Below are positions 55,997-64,000 of a stretch of 64,000 bases of DNA, piece by piece. Both the position numbers and the translations under genes were made by a program. The stretch's first letter is position 1; each line of letters starts with the position of its first letter. The notes beneath the pieces were generated by a model. It ran no database searches, was not told the origin of the DNA, and worked only from the letters and a program-made list of their open reading frames with translations. This DNA is from Tetramitus jugosus. Its lineage: Eukaryota; Heterolobosea; Eutetramitea; Acrasida; Vahlkampfiidae. The stretch is taken from assembly GCA_937625935.1 (NCBI GenBank), contig OW569358.1, positions 62,001 through 126,000 on the forward strand, read 5' to 3'.

Positions 55997-57877
55997 ATGA
56001 GTGAAAGGGATTTAGTTTCCGATGTTTCATCGTATCCTCTCGTGGATCAACCAACTCTTCTCAGTACGATTCTGGATGAAGAGAGCACAGCTCTTACACT
56101 CGATGAGCTCAAACTGGAGTTGGACAAGGTGATTAAGGAGGAGGAAGAGGAGCTGGAGAACCAAAAGAGAGAGATTCAAGACTTGTCCAGAGCACAGATT
56201 GATCTACAGGAGGAATTGAAGGAAGAAGACCAAATTGAAAAGAGTTTGACATCCGAGTATGATCAATTGAAGAAACACTTGAATGCTAGAAAGAAGAGGG
56301 AAGCAGAATTATCCAAGATGGAGGTAGAATTGAAAGAAATGTACCAAAAAGCAATCCGAGAGAATGACTTGAGGCACGCAGACTACATGCATCTGGACTA
56401 TGAACGGAACCGAACCCTCGCTCGAAAGAAAAAGCTGGAAGATGATATCATTTCCTTACAAAATAGAAGGGAAGATGCGATAAAGACACAACATGAAAAG
56501 GAAGTTGAGTTTGAAGAGAAGTGTAAATTGATAGATATGACACGAGAGCAGTATGAAGCAGAACTTGTAGCTCTATGTGAGGAGACAGGCAAATGGGAGG
56601 AGATCCATGAAATTGTAATGAGAGAAATCGATATTGAAACAGAGGAGATCATGAAGAAGGTTGAAATAATGGAAAGGAAGCGTTTAGAGGCTGAAGAAAA
56701 TGCCAATGAGGCCCGAAATCAATACATCGATCTATTAAATAAAAGAGACGATGAAATTGGAGCATTATCTTTCAACTCTCTCTATGACGAGTTTTACTCC
56801 ATGGTAAAAGAAATTCATACAATAGAGAGAAAGATAAACATGAAAAGAATGATAGAAGATAGATTAGTTCAGGACATATCAGATATGTTAGAGAGGAACA
56901 AGACATTCATAGAGAAGAAGAGAATCGAGGAGGATGAAGAGATCAAGGAGTCAGCGAACCGAAACAGTCATTCAGATGATCCAGAGAGTCCAAGATCAAC
57001 ACCTAGAAGTCCAAGAAGTCCCAGACCATCGACACCGCGAGTTGAAATCAATGCAAAATTGCTTCAGAAGATGCGAAAGAGGATTTATGGAACTGTCGAG
57101 GAGTTTATGCTCAAGAAGACAAAGGCAGAGTACGACGTTGTTGCAGAGATGTCCCATTTTACCAATCTTATCGCACAGAGGATATCTGAGTCGATTCCTG
57201 ATGAGGAACGACAATATATTCATAAGTTGGAGAAACAAAATGTTGAGATTAGCAGAACTCACTTTAGATCTGAAGTAGCAAATAGTGAAGAAATGGTACG
57301 GTTAGTGGAACTTTCTCACCTACGTAGAATTGGATCATTCAGCAACAAAGCTCTCTCGACTCTGGCAGAACACTTGGCCGGAGCTGCACAAATTGATATC
57401 GAACCAATTTTACCTGATTTAGAGCTAGGAGAAGAGATCTACGATGATTACTATGTAGATTACGATGAAGAACTAACGAGACTGTCGGAGCAGAGGTTAG
57501 CATTGGAGTCCGAATTAAAACAACTGGAGCAAGAACTGGGCATTAATCCTGAGATTCAAAAGCCAAACATACCCGTGAGAGAAGCAACTCGAACGGATCT
57601 ATCATCTCTCATTGACTCAACGCAACAACATCGAGATTCCAGCAGACTGTTTATCGCTCGTGAAGAACTCAAGGATATCATACCGGACGTAGTGAACGAG
57701 CAGAGATCGTTCGATGAAGAAGAGTTACACTTGCGCTGGTATCATGCCAAACAGTATGCAATCAAAGGACTATGCTCCCAATTGAATGAAGAATCATTCA
57801 TATCACCCGAGACAAGATCTCGCTCACTCATCAACTCACTCAATGCAACTCATTTCCAATGCGTAACCGAACAATAA
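55997..57877 (+). CDS. Long coiled-coil protein with Ser-Pro motifs
   Basis: Role unknown. The ATG at 55997 (MSERDLVSDVSSYPL) gives 626 residues. Coiled-coil heptads run from about residue 30 to 320 and again near 500-550. A Ser-Pro-rich linker (DPESPRSTPRSPRSPRPSTP, about residues 330-352) interrupts them and could be a target of proline-directed kinases. No other domain. The general design resembles flagellar, basal-body or cytoskeletal coiled-coil proteins but no specific family is evident. It follows the nucleoplasmin-like gene on the same strand by 135 bp and is convergent with RPF1 (33 bp between stops). Confidence 0.65.
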   Translation: MSERDLVSDVSSYPLVDQPTLLSTILDEESTALTLDELKLELDKVIKEEEEELENQKREIQDLSRAQIDLQEELKEEDQIEKSLTSEYDQLKKHLNARKKREAELSKMEVELKEMYQKAIRENDLRHADYMHLDYERNRTLARKKKLEDDIISLQNRREDAIKTQHEKEVEFEEKCKLIDMTREQYEAELVALCEETGKWEEIHEIVMREIDIETEEIMKKVEIMERKRLEAEENANEARNQYIDLLNKRDDEIGALSFNSLYDEFYSMVKEIHTIERKINMKRMIEDRLVQDISDMLERNKTFIEKKRIEEDEEIKESANRNSHSDDPESPRSTPRSPRSPRPSTPRVEINAKLLQKMRKRIYGTVEEFMLKKTKAEYDVVAEMSHFTNLIAQRISESIPDEERQYIHKLEKQNVEISRTHFRSEVANSEEMVRLVELSHLRRIGSFSNKALSTLAEHLAGAAQIDIEPILPDLELGEEIYDDYYVDYDEELTRLSEQRLALESELKQLEQELGINPEIQKPNIPVREATRTDLSSLIDSTQQHRDSSRLFIAREELKDIIPDVVNEQRSFDEEELHLRWYHAKQYAIKGLCSQLNEESFISPETRSRSLINSLNATHFQCVTEQ

Positions 57878-57910
57878 CAGGAATCAAAATAAAACAACAA
57901 AGACAACATT

Positions 57911-59050
57911 TTATAAGAAGAATCTCGTTCTCGAAGTGTCCATATCAGTCTTGTGCTTCCATTCATACTCACCAAACTGAGAGTCAAACGTGCCCAATTG
58001 CAACGACTCCATTCGGAGAGTGAAACGAGGCCCCACTTCCTGAATATTGACCTCGTACTCTCCCTTGTGTTCCTCACTCTTCACAAACTCATATCTGTGA
58101 TGTCTGAAAAAGATGAAATCTCTTTGATTGTGGAATGTGATGACACGTCGACCTACAAACTGTGGTTGCTTGGGGAACAAGCACTGCATCATTCTTGCGA
58201 CTCTCAATCCCAATCTCGTATTAAAATTGTTGAGAATGAGCTCTGGTGCATAATCACTGGATCTTGCATGATTCTTAATCTGTTTCGAGTTCTTGTTCGT
58301 GCTCAATCGATAAATGGCAGTGGGTCCTTCTGGCAAGTGCACATGAGTCAATCGATAGGGCTTACCCAATCTCTGACCAATAACCCAAATATCAGTAAAG
58401 TCTCTGTTGATACAGTACTCAATCATTTGTTTGATATAGTAGGTTCTTCTGGGCACGTAGAACGCGTTGGGCAGCGCTGCGATCAAATCACGAATAAAGC
58501 TCAGCATATTTTTGCTGGCTCTCGTCTGCTTTTGCACCACTCCGTCCCATCCCGTCGTAATCAGAATTTTCGGAGTAACTGAATTATCCGATGAAAAATG
58601 CCGACTGAACTCGTCCATTTGTTCGTCTGTTTGAATTTCTTCGACAATGTGAGCGGCAGTATCTGGTGCGACACGAGTCACATCCCTCTCTGCCTTCATG
58701 TCTTGTGTGAGCGGAGTAATTCCCGTCACTCCATCCAATTGACGCTTCTTTCTAACGAGTTCTCTCATTGCTCTCTTGAGCTTCAACTGTTTACGTATGA
58801 GGTCCTTCTTCTTTGTGGAGGTGTGAAGTGCGGCAGTGGTCTTCTCTAGTGTCTCCATGTCGAATTTTCTGAGATCGGCTTCGAGCAGTTGAGCTGCGAC
58901 TCTGCCTGTTTGACCCTTGTACTTGAAATTTTTTTGATTCTTGTTTTTGTTGCCATTTTTGTTGTTGTTGTTGTTTGATGACTTTTTGTTATTGTTGTTG
59001 TTGGTGTTGTTGGTGGTAGTGGCGGTGGGTGGTGTAGATGAGGAGGGCAT
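57911..59050 (-). CDS. RPF1: Ribosome production factor 1 (Brix domain)
   Basis: RPF1 is a nucleolar Brix protein needed to process 27S pre-rRNA and release 60S subunits. The 379-residue protein has an Asn/Lys-rich N-terminus (residues 5-45), a basic helical spacer, and the Brix domain from about residue 160: KILITTGWDGVV, YCINRDFTDIWVIGQRLGKP, HLPEGPTAIYRLST, ELILNNFNTRLGLRVARMMQ, PQFVGRRVITFHNQRDFIFF and HRYEFVKSEEHKGE. The end GPRFTLRMESLQLGTFDSQF followed by WKHKTDMDTSRTRFFL agrees with the family C-terminus residue for residue in type. Start at 59050 is the first ATG. Confidence 0.95.
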   Translation of the reverse strand: MPSSSTPPTATTTNNTNNNNNKKSSNNNNNKNGNKNKNQKNFKYKGQTGRVAAQLLEADLRKFDMETLEKTTAALHTSTKKKDLIRKQLKLKRAMRELVRKKRQLDGVTGITPLTQDMKAERDVTRVAPDTAAHIVEEIQTDEQMDEFSRHFSSDNSVTPKILITTGWDGVVQKQTRASKNMLSFIRDLIAALPNAFYVPRRTYYIKQMIEYCINRDFTDIWVIGQRLGKPYRLTHVHLPEGPTAIYRLSTNKNSKQIKNHARSSDYAPELILNNFNTRLGLRVARMMQCLFPKQPQFVGRRVITFHNQRDFIFFRHHRYEFVKSEEHKGEYEVNIQEVGPRFTLRMESLQLGTFDSQFGEYEWKHKTDMDTSRTRFFL

Positions 59051-59448
59051 TTTCAGTTGGTGTTGTTGGTGATTTTATTGGAGTCCAAAAGTGTTGGTGG
59101 TGTTCAAAATTTTGTGTTGGGCGGTGTAAATGGGGAAATGTGCAAGAGATTGTTGAAGGCTCAAGGTGAAGTAGGAGAAATACTACCGTGGAATGAGAGA
59201 TCAGTTTCTTTCACAGCAGTCGTTCCAGATCACAAACACTTGAGTTAGTATTGCGAGAGACAAACAACTACTCTCCAATGGAGTACACGTGGACTTTGCC
59301 ATAGCTCGGAGAAATCGGAATCTTTACTGAACCGGAAGAACACTTCCGCCAATAGCCCGCGTGTGAAAAAACAAAAAAATTGAACACTGAAAAAAAAACA
59401 AAACATCAAACAACAACAACAATCCACAACAAAACAACAACAATCAAC
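59051..59448. promoter_or_regulatory. Divergent promoter of RPF1 and TRAP1-type Hsp90
   Basis: 398 bases between the two ATGs. The TRAP1 side is a CAA-rich leader (59401-59448) typical of 5' UTRs here. Partial GAA/TTC repeats at 59309-59336 are too loose to call a heat-shock element. Confidence 0.35.
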
Positions 59449-61668
59449 ATGATCCGTTCAGCACGCTCCCTCATTAACAAGAGAACCATTGTTGCACCTA
59501 GACTGATCAACAGCAAGGTTCAATCTTCTTCTCTCTTCTCCATTGTTTCTTCATCCATCAACAACAATCACATCAACAATAACAATAGTTTGAGAAGCTT
59601 CTCTCTTCAACATCAACTCCTTCAACAAAAGGAAGTGATCGATACCGAAGTCATCTCCAACAATCAACATGACAATGATGATGACATTGTCGTCGAAGAG
59701 AATGAAGACTTGGAAGAGAGCAACAAGCTCAAGAGAGAGGGTCTCATTGAAGAAACAGAGCACGTCATTGGAGCAAAGGAAAATAGAGAATTTCAAACTG
59801 AAACTAAACAATTGTTGCACATTGTTGCATCGGCACTGTACACGGACAAGGAAGTTTTTATTCGTGAATTGATCTCGAACGCTTCTGATGCGTTGGAAAA
59901 GGTTCGTCAATACACCATTACATCATCAGTCGAAGATTCAAACAAGGAACTGTGCATTCGTATCTCTGTCGACGAAGAAAACAGAACATTTACGATTCAG
60001 GACAGTGGTATCGGTATGACCAAGGATGAGTTGATTGAGAATATTGGTACGATTGCTCATTCGGGATCCAAGGCATTTGTGAACAAACTCAAGGAGAATG
60101 TCAATCAGGGAAGTGATGCCGTGAGAAACATTATTGGTCAATTCGGTGTTGGTTTCTACTCGATTTTCATGGTGGCAGACAAGGTCAAGGTCTATTCGAG
60201 ACATGCTGGAGAAGGCAGCCAGGGATACTGTTGGGAGTCTCAAGGCGAAGGAACCTATACCATTTCTGAGGCTGAAGGCGTTGCCAGAGGTACAAAGATT
60301 ATTCTCCATTTGAAGGACAGTGAAAGAGAATTCTCATTCAAGGAAACTGTGGAGAGAATCATCAAAAAGTACTCCAATTTTGTTGCCTACAAGATTTATT
60401 TGAACGGAAACAGAGTGAACACTCTGGATGCCATTTGGTTGAAGCCAAAGAGTGAAGTATCAGAGGAACAGCACAGAGAATTCTTCAACTACTTGTCTCA
60501 GGGATCAGGTGCCGATCCTCAATACGTCATTCAATTCTCTACTGATGTGCCATTGAGCATTCACAGTTTGTTCTATGTGCCAGACAGTCACACTGAAATG
60601 ATGGGTATGGGAAAGATGGAACCAGGTGTCAATGTGTACAGCAGAAAGGTGTTGATCAAGGCAAAGCATCGTGAGATTTTGCCTGATTGGTTGAGATTCC
60701 TCAAGGGTGCTGTCGATTCCGAAGACTTGCCATTGAACATTTCCAGAGAACACTTGCAAGACAGTCCTCTGATCAGAAGAATCAACGGTATTTTGACCAG
60801 AAGAATCCTAAAGTTCTTCCTTGACATCATGAAGGAAGATCGTGTCAAGTACGCCAAATTCTATGACGATTACTCCAAATTCTTCAAGGAGGGTATCTCA
60901 ACTGACTTTTTGTACAAGGACGAGTTGGCAAAGTTGTTGCTATTCGACTCCTCTTCTATGAAGAGTGGAGAGAGAACTTCATTGCAAGAGTATGTCGGCA
61001 GAATGAAGGAGGACCAAAAGAACATTTTCTACATTGTTGCACCAAGCAGATCCGTTGCTGAAAACTCCCCATACTACGAAGTGTTCAAGAAGAAGGGTAT
61101 CGAAGTCATCTTCTCCTACAGTGCTGCGGATGAGTTTGTCATGGGATCCATGGGATACTTTGATGGCAAGGAAATTAAGTCTATTGAAAAGACTGAGATG
61201 GAACATCACGAAGAAGAGAAGAATGAAGCTATCGGTTTGTCTGATGATCAAGTCAAGGAGCTCGGAGATTGGATGAAGAGCATCTTGCCTGGAAAGATTA
61301 GCAGCATCAAATCTACCAAGAGATTGAGCGATACACCAGCTATCATCAAGAACCCAGAAAATGCTGCCATGAGAATGATCAGAAAGATGCAATCTCAAGC
61401 AAATGAGTTGCCATTGGACCCTCAACAAGTTGAAGTGAATCCAAAGCATCCAATCATTGTCAAGCTGTACCAAGCCAAGGACACTGATGCATTAACAGCT
61501 CAAACCATTGCTGAGCAAGTGTTTGACAATGCATTGATCAGTGCTGGTTTGCTCGATGATCCAAGAACCATGTTAAATAGATTATCCAAGTTGATGGAGC
61601 TGTCCATGAAGGAAGTTCCATTGTCTGTCAACAAGAAGAAGTCTTCTGAAGGTGAGCAATCCGCCTAA
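59449..61668 (+). CDS. TRAP1: Mitochondrial Hsp90 (TRAP1 type)
   Basis: TRAP1 is the mitochondrial matrix Hsp90. The ATG at 59449 starts MIRSARSLINKRTIVAPRL, rich in Arg/Ser and free of acids, a good presequence; the whole protein is 739 residues. An acidic low-complexity spacer (residues 62-100) precedes the ATPase domain: ETKQLLHIVASALYTDKEVF, IRELISNASDALEK (near 137, ATP-site Glu/Asn), DSGIGMTKDELIENIGTIAH and GQFGVGFYSIFMVADKVKVY. The middle domain has FYVPDSHTEMMG and the catalytic Arg stretch LPLNISREHLQDSPLIRRI. The C-terminal dimerisation domain is present, and there is no MEEVD or KDEL ending, consistent with an organellar rather than cytosolic or ER Hsp90. Intronless. Confidence 0.95.
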   Translation: MIRSARSLINKRTIVAPRLINSKVQSSSLFSIVSSSINNNHINNNNSLRSFSLQHQLLQQKEVIDTEVISNNQHDNDDDIVVEENEDLEESNKLKREGLIEETEHVIGAKENREFQTETKQLLHIVASALYTDKEVFIRELISNASDALEKVRQYTITSSVEDSNKELCIRISVDEENRTFTIQDSGIGMTKDELIENIGTIAHSGSKAFVNKLKENVNQGSDAVRNIIGQFGVGFYSIFMVADKVKVYSRHAGEGSQGYCWESQGEGTYTISEAEGVARGTKIILHLKDSEREFSFKETVERIIKKYSNFVAYKIYLNGNRVNTLDAIWLKPKSEVSEEQHREFFNYLSQGSGADPQYVIQFSTDVPLSIHSLFYVPDSHTEMMGMGKMEPGVNVYSRKVLIKAKHREILPDWLRFLKGAVDSEDLPLNISREHLQDSPLIRRINGILTRRILKFFLDIMKEDRVKYAKFYDDYSKFFKEGISTDFLYKDELAKLLLFDSSSMKSGERTSLQEYVGRMKEDQKNIFYIVAPSRSVAENSPYYEVFKKKGIEVIFSYSAADEFVMGSMGYFDGKEIKSIEKTEMEHHEEEKNEAIGLSDDQVKELGDWMKSILPGKISSIKSTKRLSDTPAIIKNPENAAMRMIRKMQSQANELPLDPQQVEVNPKHPIIVKLYQAKDTDALTAQTIAEQVFDNALISAGLLDDPRTMLNRLSKLMELSMKEVPLSVNKKKSSEGEQSA

Positions 61669-61758
61669 GTTGTCGATCTAATAAAACATCTTAACATAAT
61701 TTTTGAGTTACTTCCCGCGCATTGTCGTTATCGGCTCACAACAATTCAGAGATTCCCA

Positions 61759-63856
61759 ATGAAAGAAGACATAATTTCAGAGGAAGGAACAGAATTTAAA
61801 GAGGAAGAGCCAGCGGATGGTGGATTGTTGTTTGAGAGTACAATGGGATTCTCGCCAGCTCAGACCCCATCTCGAAGAGAATTGTTCAGCGAAATAGACA
61901 TGAGTTTGTGTTCAGTCATGTACGAGTCCGATGCTGTGCTCACTAGGTTTCAATTGGAACAGTTGTTGGAGAAGGTGTACCTACTCTCAGAGAGCTTTCA
62001 CAATCAATCAGCTGTTGTGGAGTTACCGAAGTCATTTCTCAGGTCGGTGCTAGATGTAGTAGAAGATGTAGATAAAGGAGTTACATTGGATCAGATTGAT
62101 ACTCTGTTGCATTCGATATTGGTGGAGCTGTTAGCAAAGGAATCTCATTGCTTCTCTGACTTGGAGAAGATATTATTTATTCGATACTCATTGAGTCAAA
62201 AGTCAATCCGAGCTCACGATAAACATTTGTTTGTAATACGCGAGAAAGAGATGGATTTGGCGAAGAGTGAACTCATCGATCAAGAGAGAAGAATCGTAGA
62301 GTTAGCAGAGGTATGTTGTGTGAATGTTATACAAATAATCAAACCAAAATCAATACTAAACTTGAAGCACAATAATACAGTTACTAACGGTGAAGGAGAA
62401 AGAAACTCAGTTATGCCTGGACGAGAAAGCGGAGTTAAATCTCCAGATCCAGCAATTGAAAGAAAAGGTATCAGATCTTGGAGCTCAATCCAACTCACTA
62501 TTAGGACAACTTTCTGAGGAGAAGGATAGATATTCGTCATTAGAGAGTGAGTTCAATTTATACAAGACCACCGCTGAGAGGAACGTTAAAAGATATGAAG
62601 ATCAAATTCAGGATAAGGAAAAGGAGATCGAAGATCTGAATCGAAAGATATCGTCGATGCATAAGAGCGATAGTGATAAAAGTACAGCAAGGCTGAAGAA
62701 CACCATAAACGAGATGAGAAAGAGGGAAGATGATATCTTACTGAATCTAGAGAAGAAGCGCATGGAAGACAGGAAATGGTATGGAAATCAGATTATGATA
62801 CTGGAGACAGATAGAGATATGTACTACAATCAATGTTGTACTCTTCAGGATGAATTAGCGGGCATACATCAGGAATATGAACGTTGTTTGAAGGACAAAG
62901 ACGAAGCAATTGATGAGATGAGAAAGAAATTAGAAGAGGTCGTGAGCTCTGTTAAGAGCAGAGAACAGAATTCGGAAGCAAAGAAAAATAAGAGTTCAGA
63001 TAGTGTTGACAAGGTTGAGAAGCGAGATAGAGATATTAAGGAGCTTCAGGAGGAGCTACTTGCTATTGAAGTGAGAGATGACTCCGCATGGAAACAACTT
63101 ACAGATTTGTTAACTGCAATGCAAAAGAAAATGGAGGAAGCAAAGAATATATCTGTGTTAAGTCGGCAGATTTTGTTCAATGACACCACTGGGAGTCCAG
63201 ATAAAGCTAGTCGAAGTATGGATAGACGGGTGTTATTCTCTCCGAAGTTAACTGACTTGGATCTTCTGAATGCGTCGAATGCAAGTCAGGAAGAAAATGA
63301 TGATCAAAATCCTCTCGAAATTAGGCATCAACTATCACCAATTGTCTTATCTAATCATGGCGAGTCAGCTCTTTTGTCTCCAATGTCTCGTTTAGTGGAC
63401 AAAGAGTACAATAGTAAATACAACCAAGTTGTACAGGATCTGGAAACCAAATTGGAAGAGCTCCAGTCCGAAAACCAATTACTTCGATCAAAGCTCGATG
63501 TCTTGAATGATGAATTGCTCGAGAGAACAGAGAAACTCCACATCCTCGAAGAAGAACACCTTCAAGCATCTCAAGCCTCTTCCAATGCCTCACACGAAGA
63601 GGAGGACTCAAAAACTCACAAGGATTCTTACATGAGGATCAAACGAAGAGAATACGAAGCTCTCCTCTGTGAAAGTAGAGAACTTCAGGAGAGATACCAC
63701 CAAAAGTTCTCTCGCTACAAGAAAGAGATTGGATCACTCCAGGCACAGCTCGACAGCTTTGCTCGAGAACGCAGCAGCTACGAAAGACGGTTGGCGAGTC
63801 TCCTCGATGAAAAGCAAGAAACTGATCTCAAACTCTACATGGTTCGCAATCAATAG
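61759..63856 (+). CDS. Long coiled-coil protein, paralogue of the 9.9-11.7 kb gene
   Basis: Two exons, 61759-62310 and 62381-63856, joined in phase 0 over a 70-nt intron (GTATGT...ACAG), give 675 residues. Residues 1-130 are acidic; LEKILFIRYSLSQKS marks the shared N-terminal helix, and REKEMDLAKSELIDQERRI and KWYGNQIMILETDRDMYYNQ align with the gene at 9888-11669. Coiled-coil covers most of residues 160-430 and again 530-670. The splice is supported because the paralogue's heptads continue smoothly across the junction (VELAE then LLTVKEKETQ). An E2F-like TTCCCGCGC lies 39-47 bp upstream (61712-61720). Role unknown. Confidence 0.75.
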
Positions 63857-64000
63857 GCACAAAGACACACAAAGGATAACACGTGTCCAAAAACTGTTTC
63901 AGTAAAAAAAGATGGTGGTCATGATCTCCAAAAAACCAAAGCACACTTCACATCACCACCACTCGGCATGTCACACCAAAAGAAGAGCAATAACAATAAA
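63857..64000. other. Window end, no gene seen
   Basis: The last 144 bases are 3' UTR-like and A/C-rich. No start of a further gene can be supported. Confidence 0.3.

Noticed and set aside
59300-59345. Heat-shock element in the TRAP1/RPF1 spacer
   Set aside because: GAA and TTC units are present but not in the required five-base alternation.
1-64000. CRISPR arrays, operons with ribosome binding sites, rRNA
   Set aside because: Nothing of the sort was seen; introns and nuclear-type tRNAs show a eukaryotic chromosome.

Overview
The window is nuclear DNA of a free-living protist, most likely a heterolobosean amoeboflagellate (Naegleria-like). The evidence is indirect: about 30 eukaryotic genes packed on both strands with spacers of 30-600 bp, few short GT-AG introns (mostly GTATGT donors), many Asn/Gln/Asp homopeptides, a pyruvate phosphate dikinase, a Sfi1/centrin-type basal-body protein and a selenocysteine-containing gene. 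A dictyostelid or other amoebozoan is not excluded. No rRNA, CRISPR or prokaryotic operon was seen.

Layout. 0-9.6 kb: 5' part of Timeless divergent from a Maf pyrophosphatase, a FLYWCH/MULE transposase-derived gene, Hikeshi, a leucine-rich-repeat membrane protein and a START/COQ10-like lipid-binding protein. 9.9-18.2 kb: a coiled-coil protein, tRNA-Ile, a small orphan, a four-exon OSBP-related protein, an acidic KEN-box protein, proteasome subunit PSMB4 and the AAA extractor Msp1/ATAD1. 18.3-23.4 kb: tRNA-Cys and tRNA-Gly, each with a non-LTR retrotransposon inserted 43-51 bp upstream and flanked by a target-site duplication, plus older repeat remnants and a GH16-like secreted protein. 23.4-27 kb: an EEP-family nuclease/phosphatase and a Zn2Cys6-PAS transcription factor. 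27.5-32.1 kb: a tract of frameshifted gene fragments (peroxiredoxin, a BRCT-like protein, unknowns) between two copies of a ~260-bp repeat. 32.1-64 kb: alpha-SNAP, an orphan, a thioredoxin-fold selenoprotein with an in-frame TGA, PPDK, a GRF-finger SNF2 helicase, an RGS protein, a Sfi1-like protein, an Asteroid-like nuclease, a glycosyltransferase-like membrane protein, tRNA-Arg, an MFS transporter, a nucleoplasmin-like chaperone, two coiled-coil proteins, RPF1 and a TRAP1-type Hsp90.

How it fits together. Most genes are unrelated housekeeping neighbours sharing divergent promoters. Two themes run across the window. First, an E2F-like motif (TTGGCGCC or TTCCCGCC) recurs close upstream of several replication or cell-cycle-type genes. 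Second, tRNA genes act as landing sites for a retrotransposon family resembling the dictyostelid TRE5 strategy. The strongest candidates for new biology are this tRNA-targeted element family, including a copy that carries only an ORF1-type protein, and the UGA-containing redox protein with a candidate SECIS element in its 3' UTR. All calls come from reading the sequence; no database search was run.
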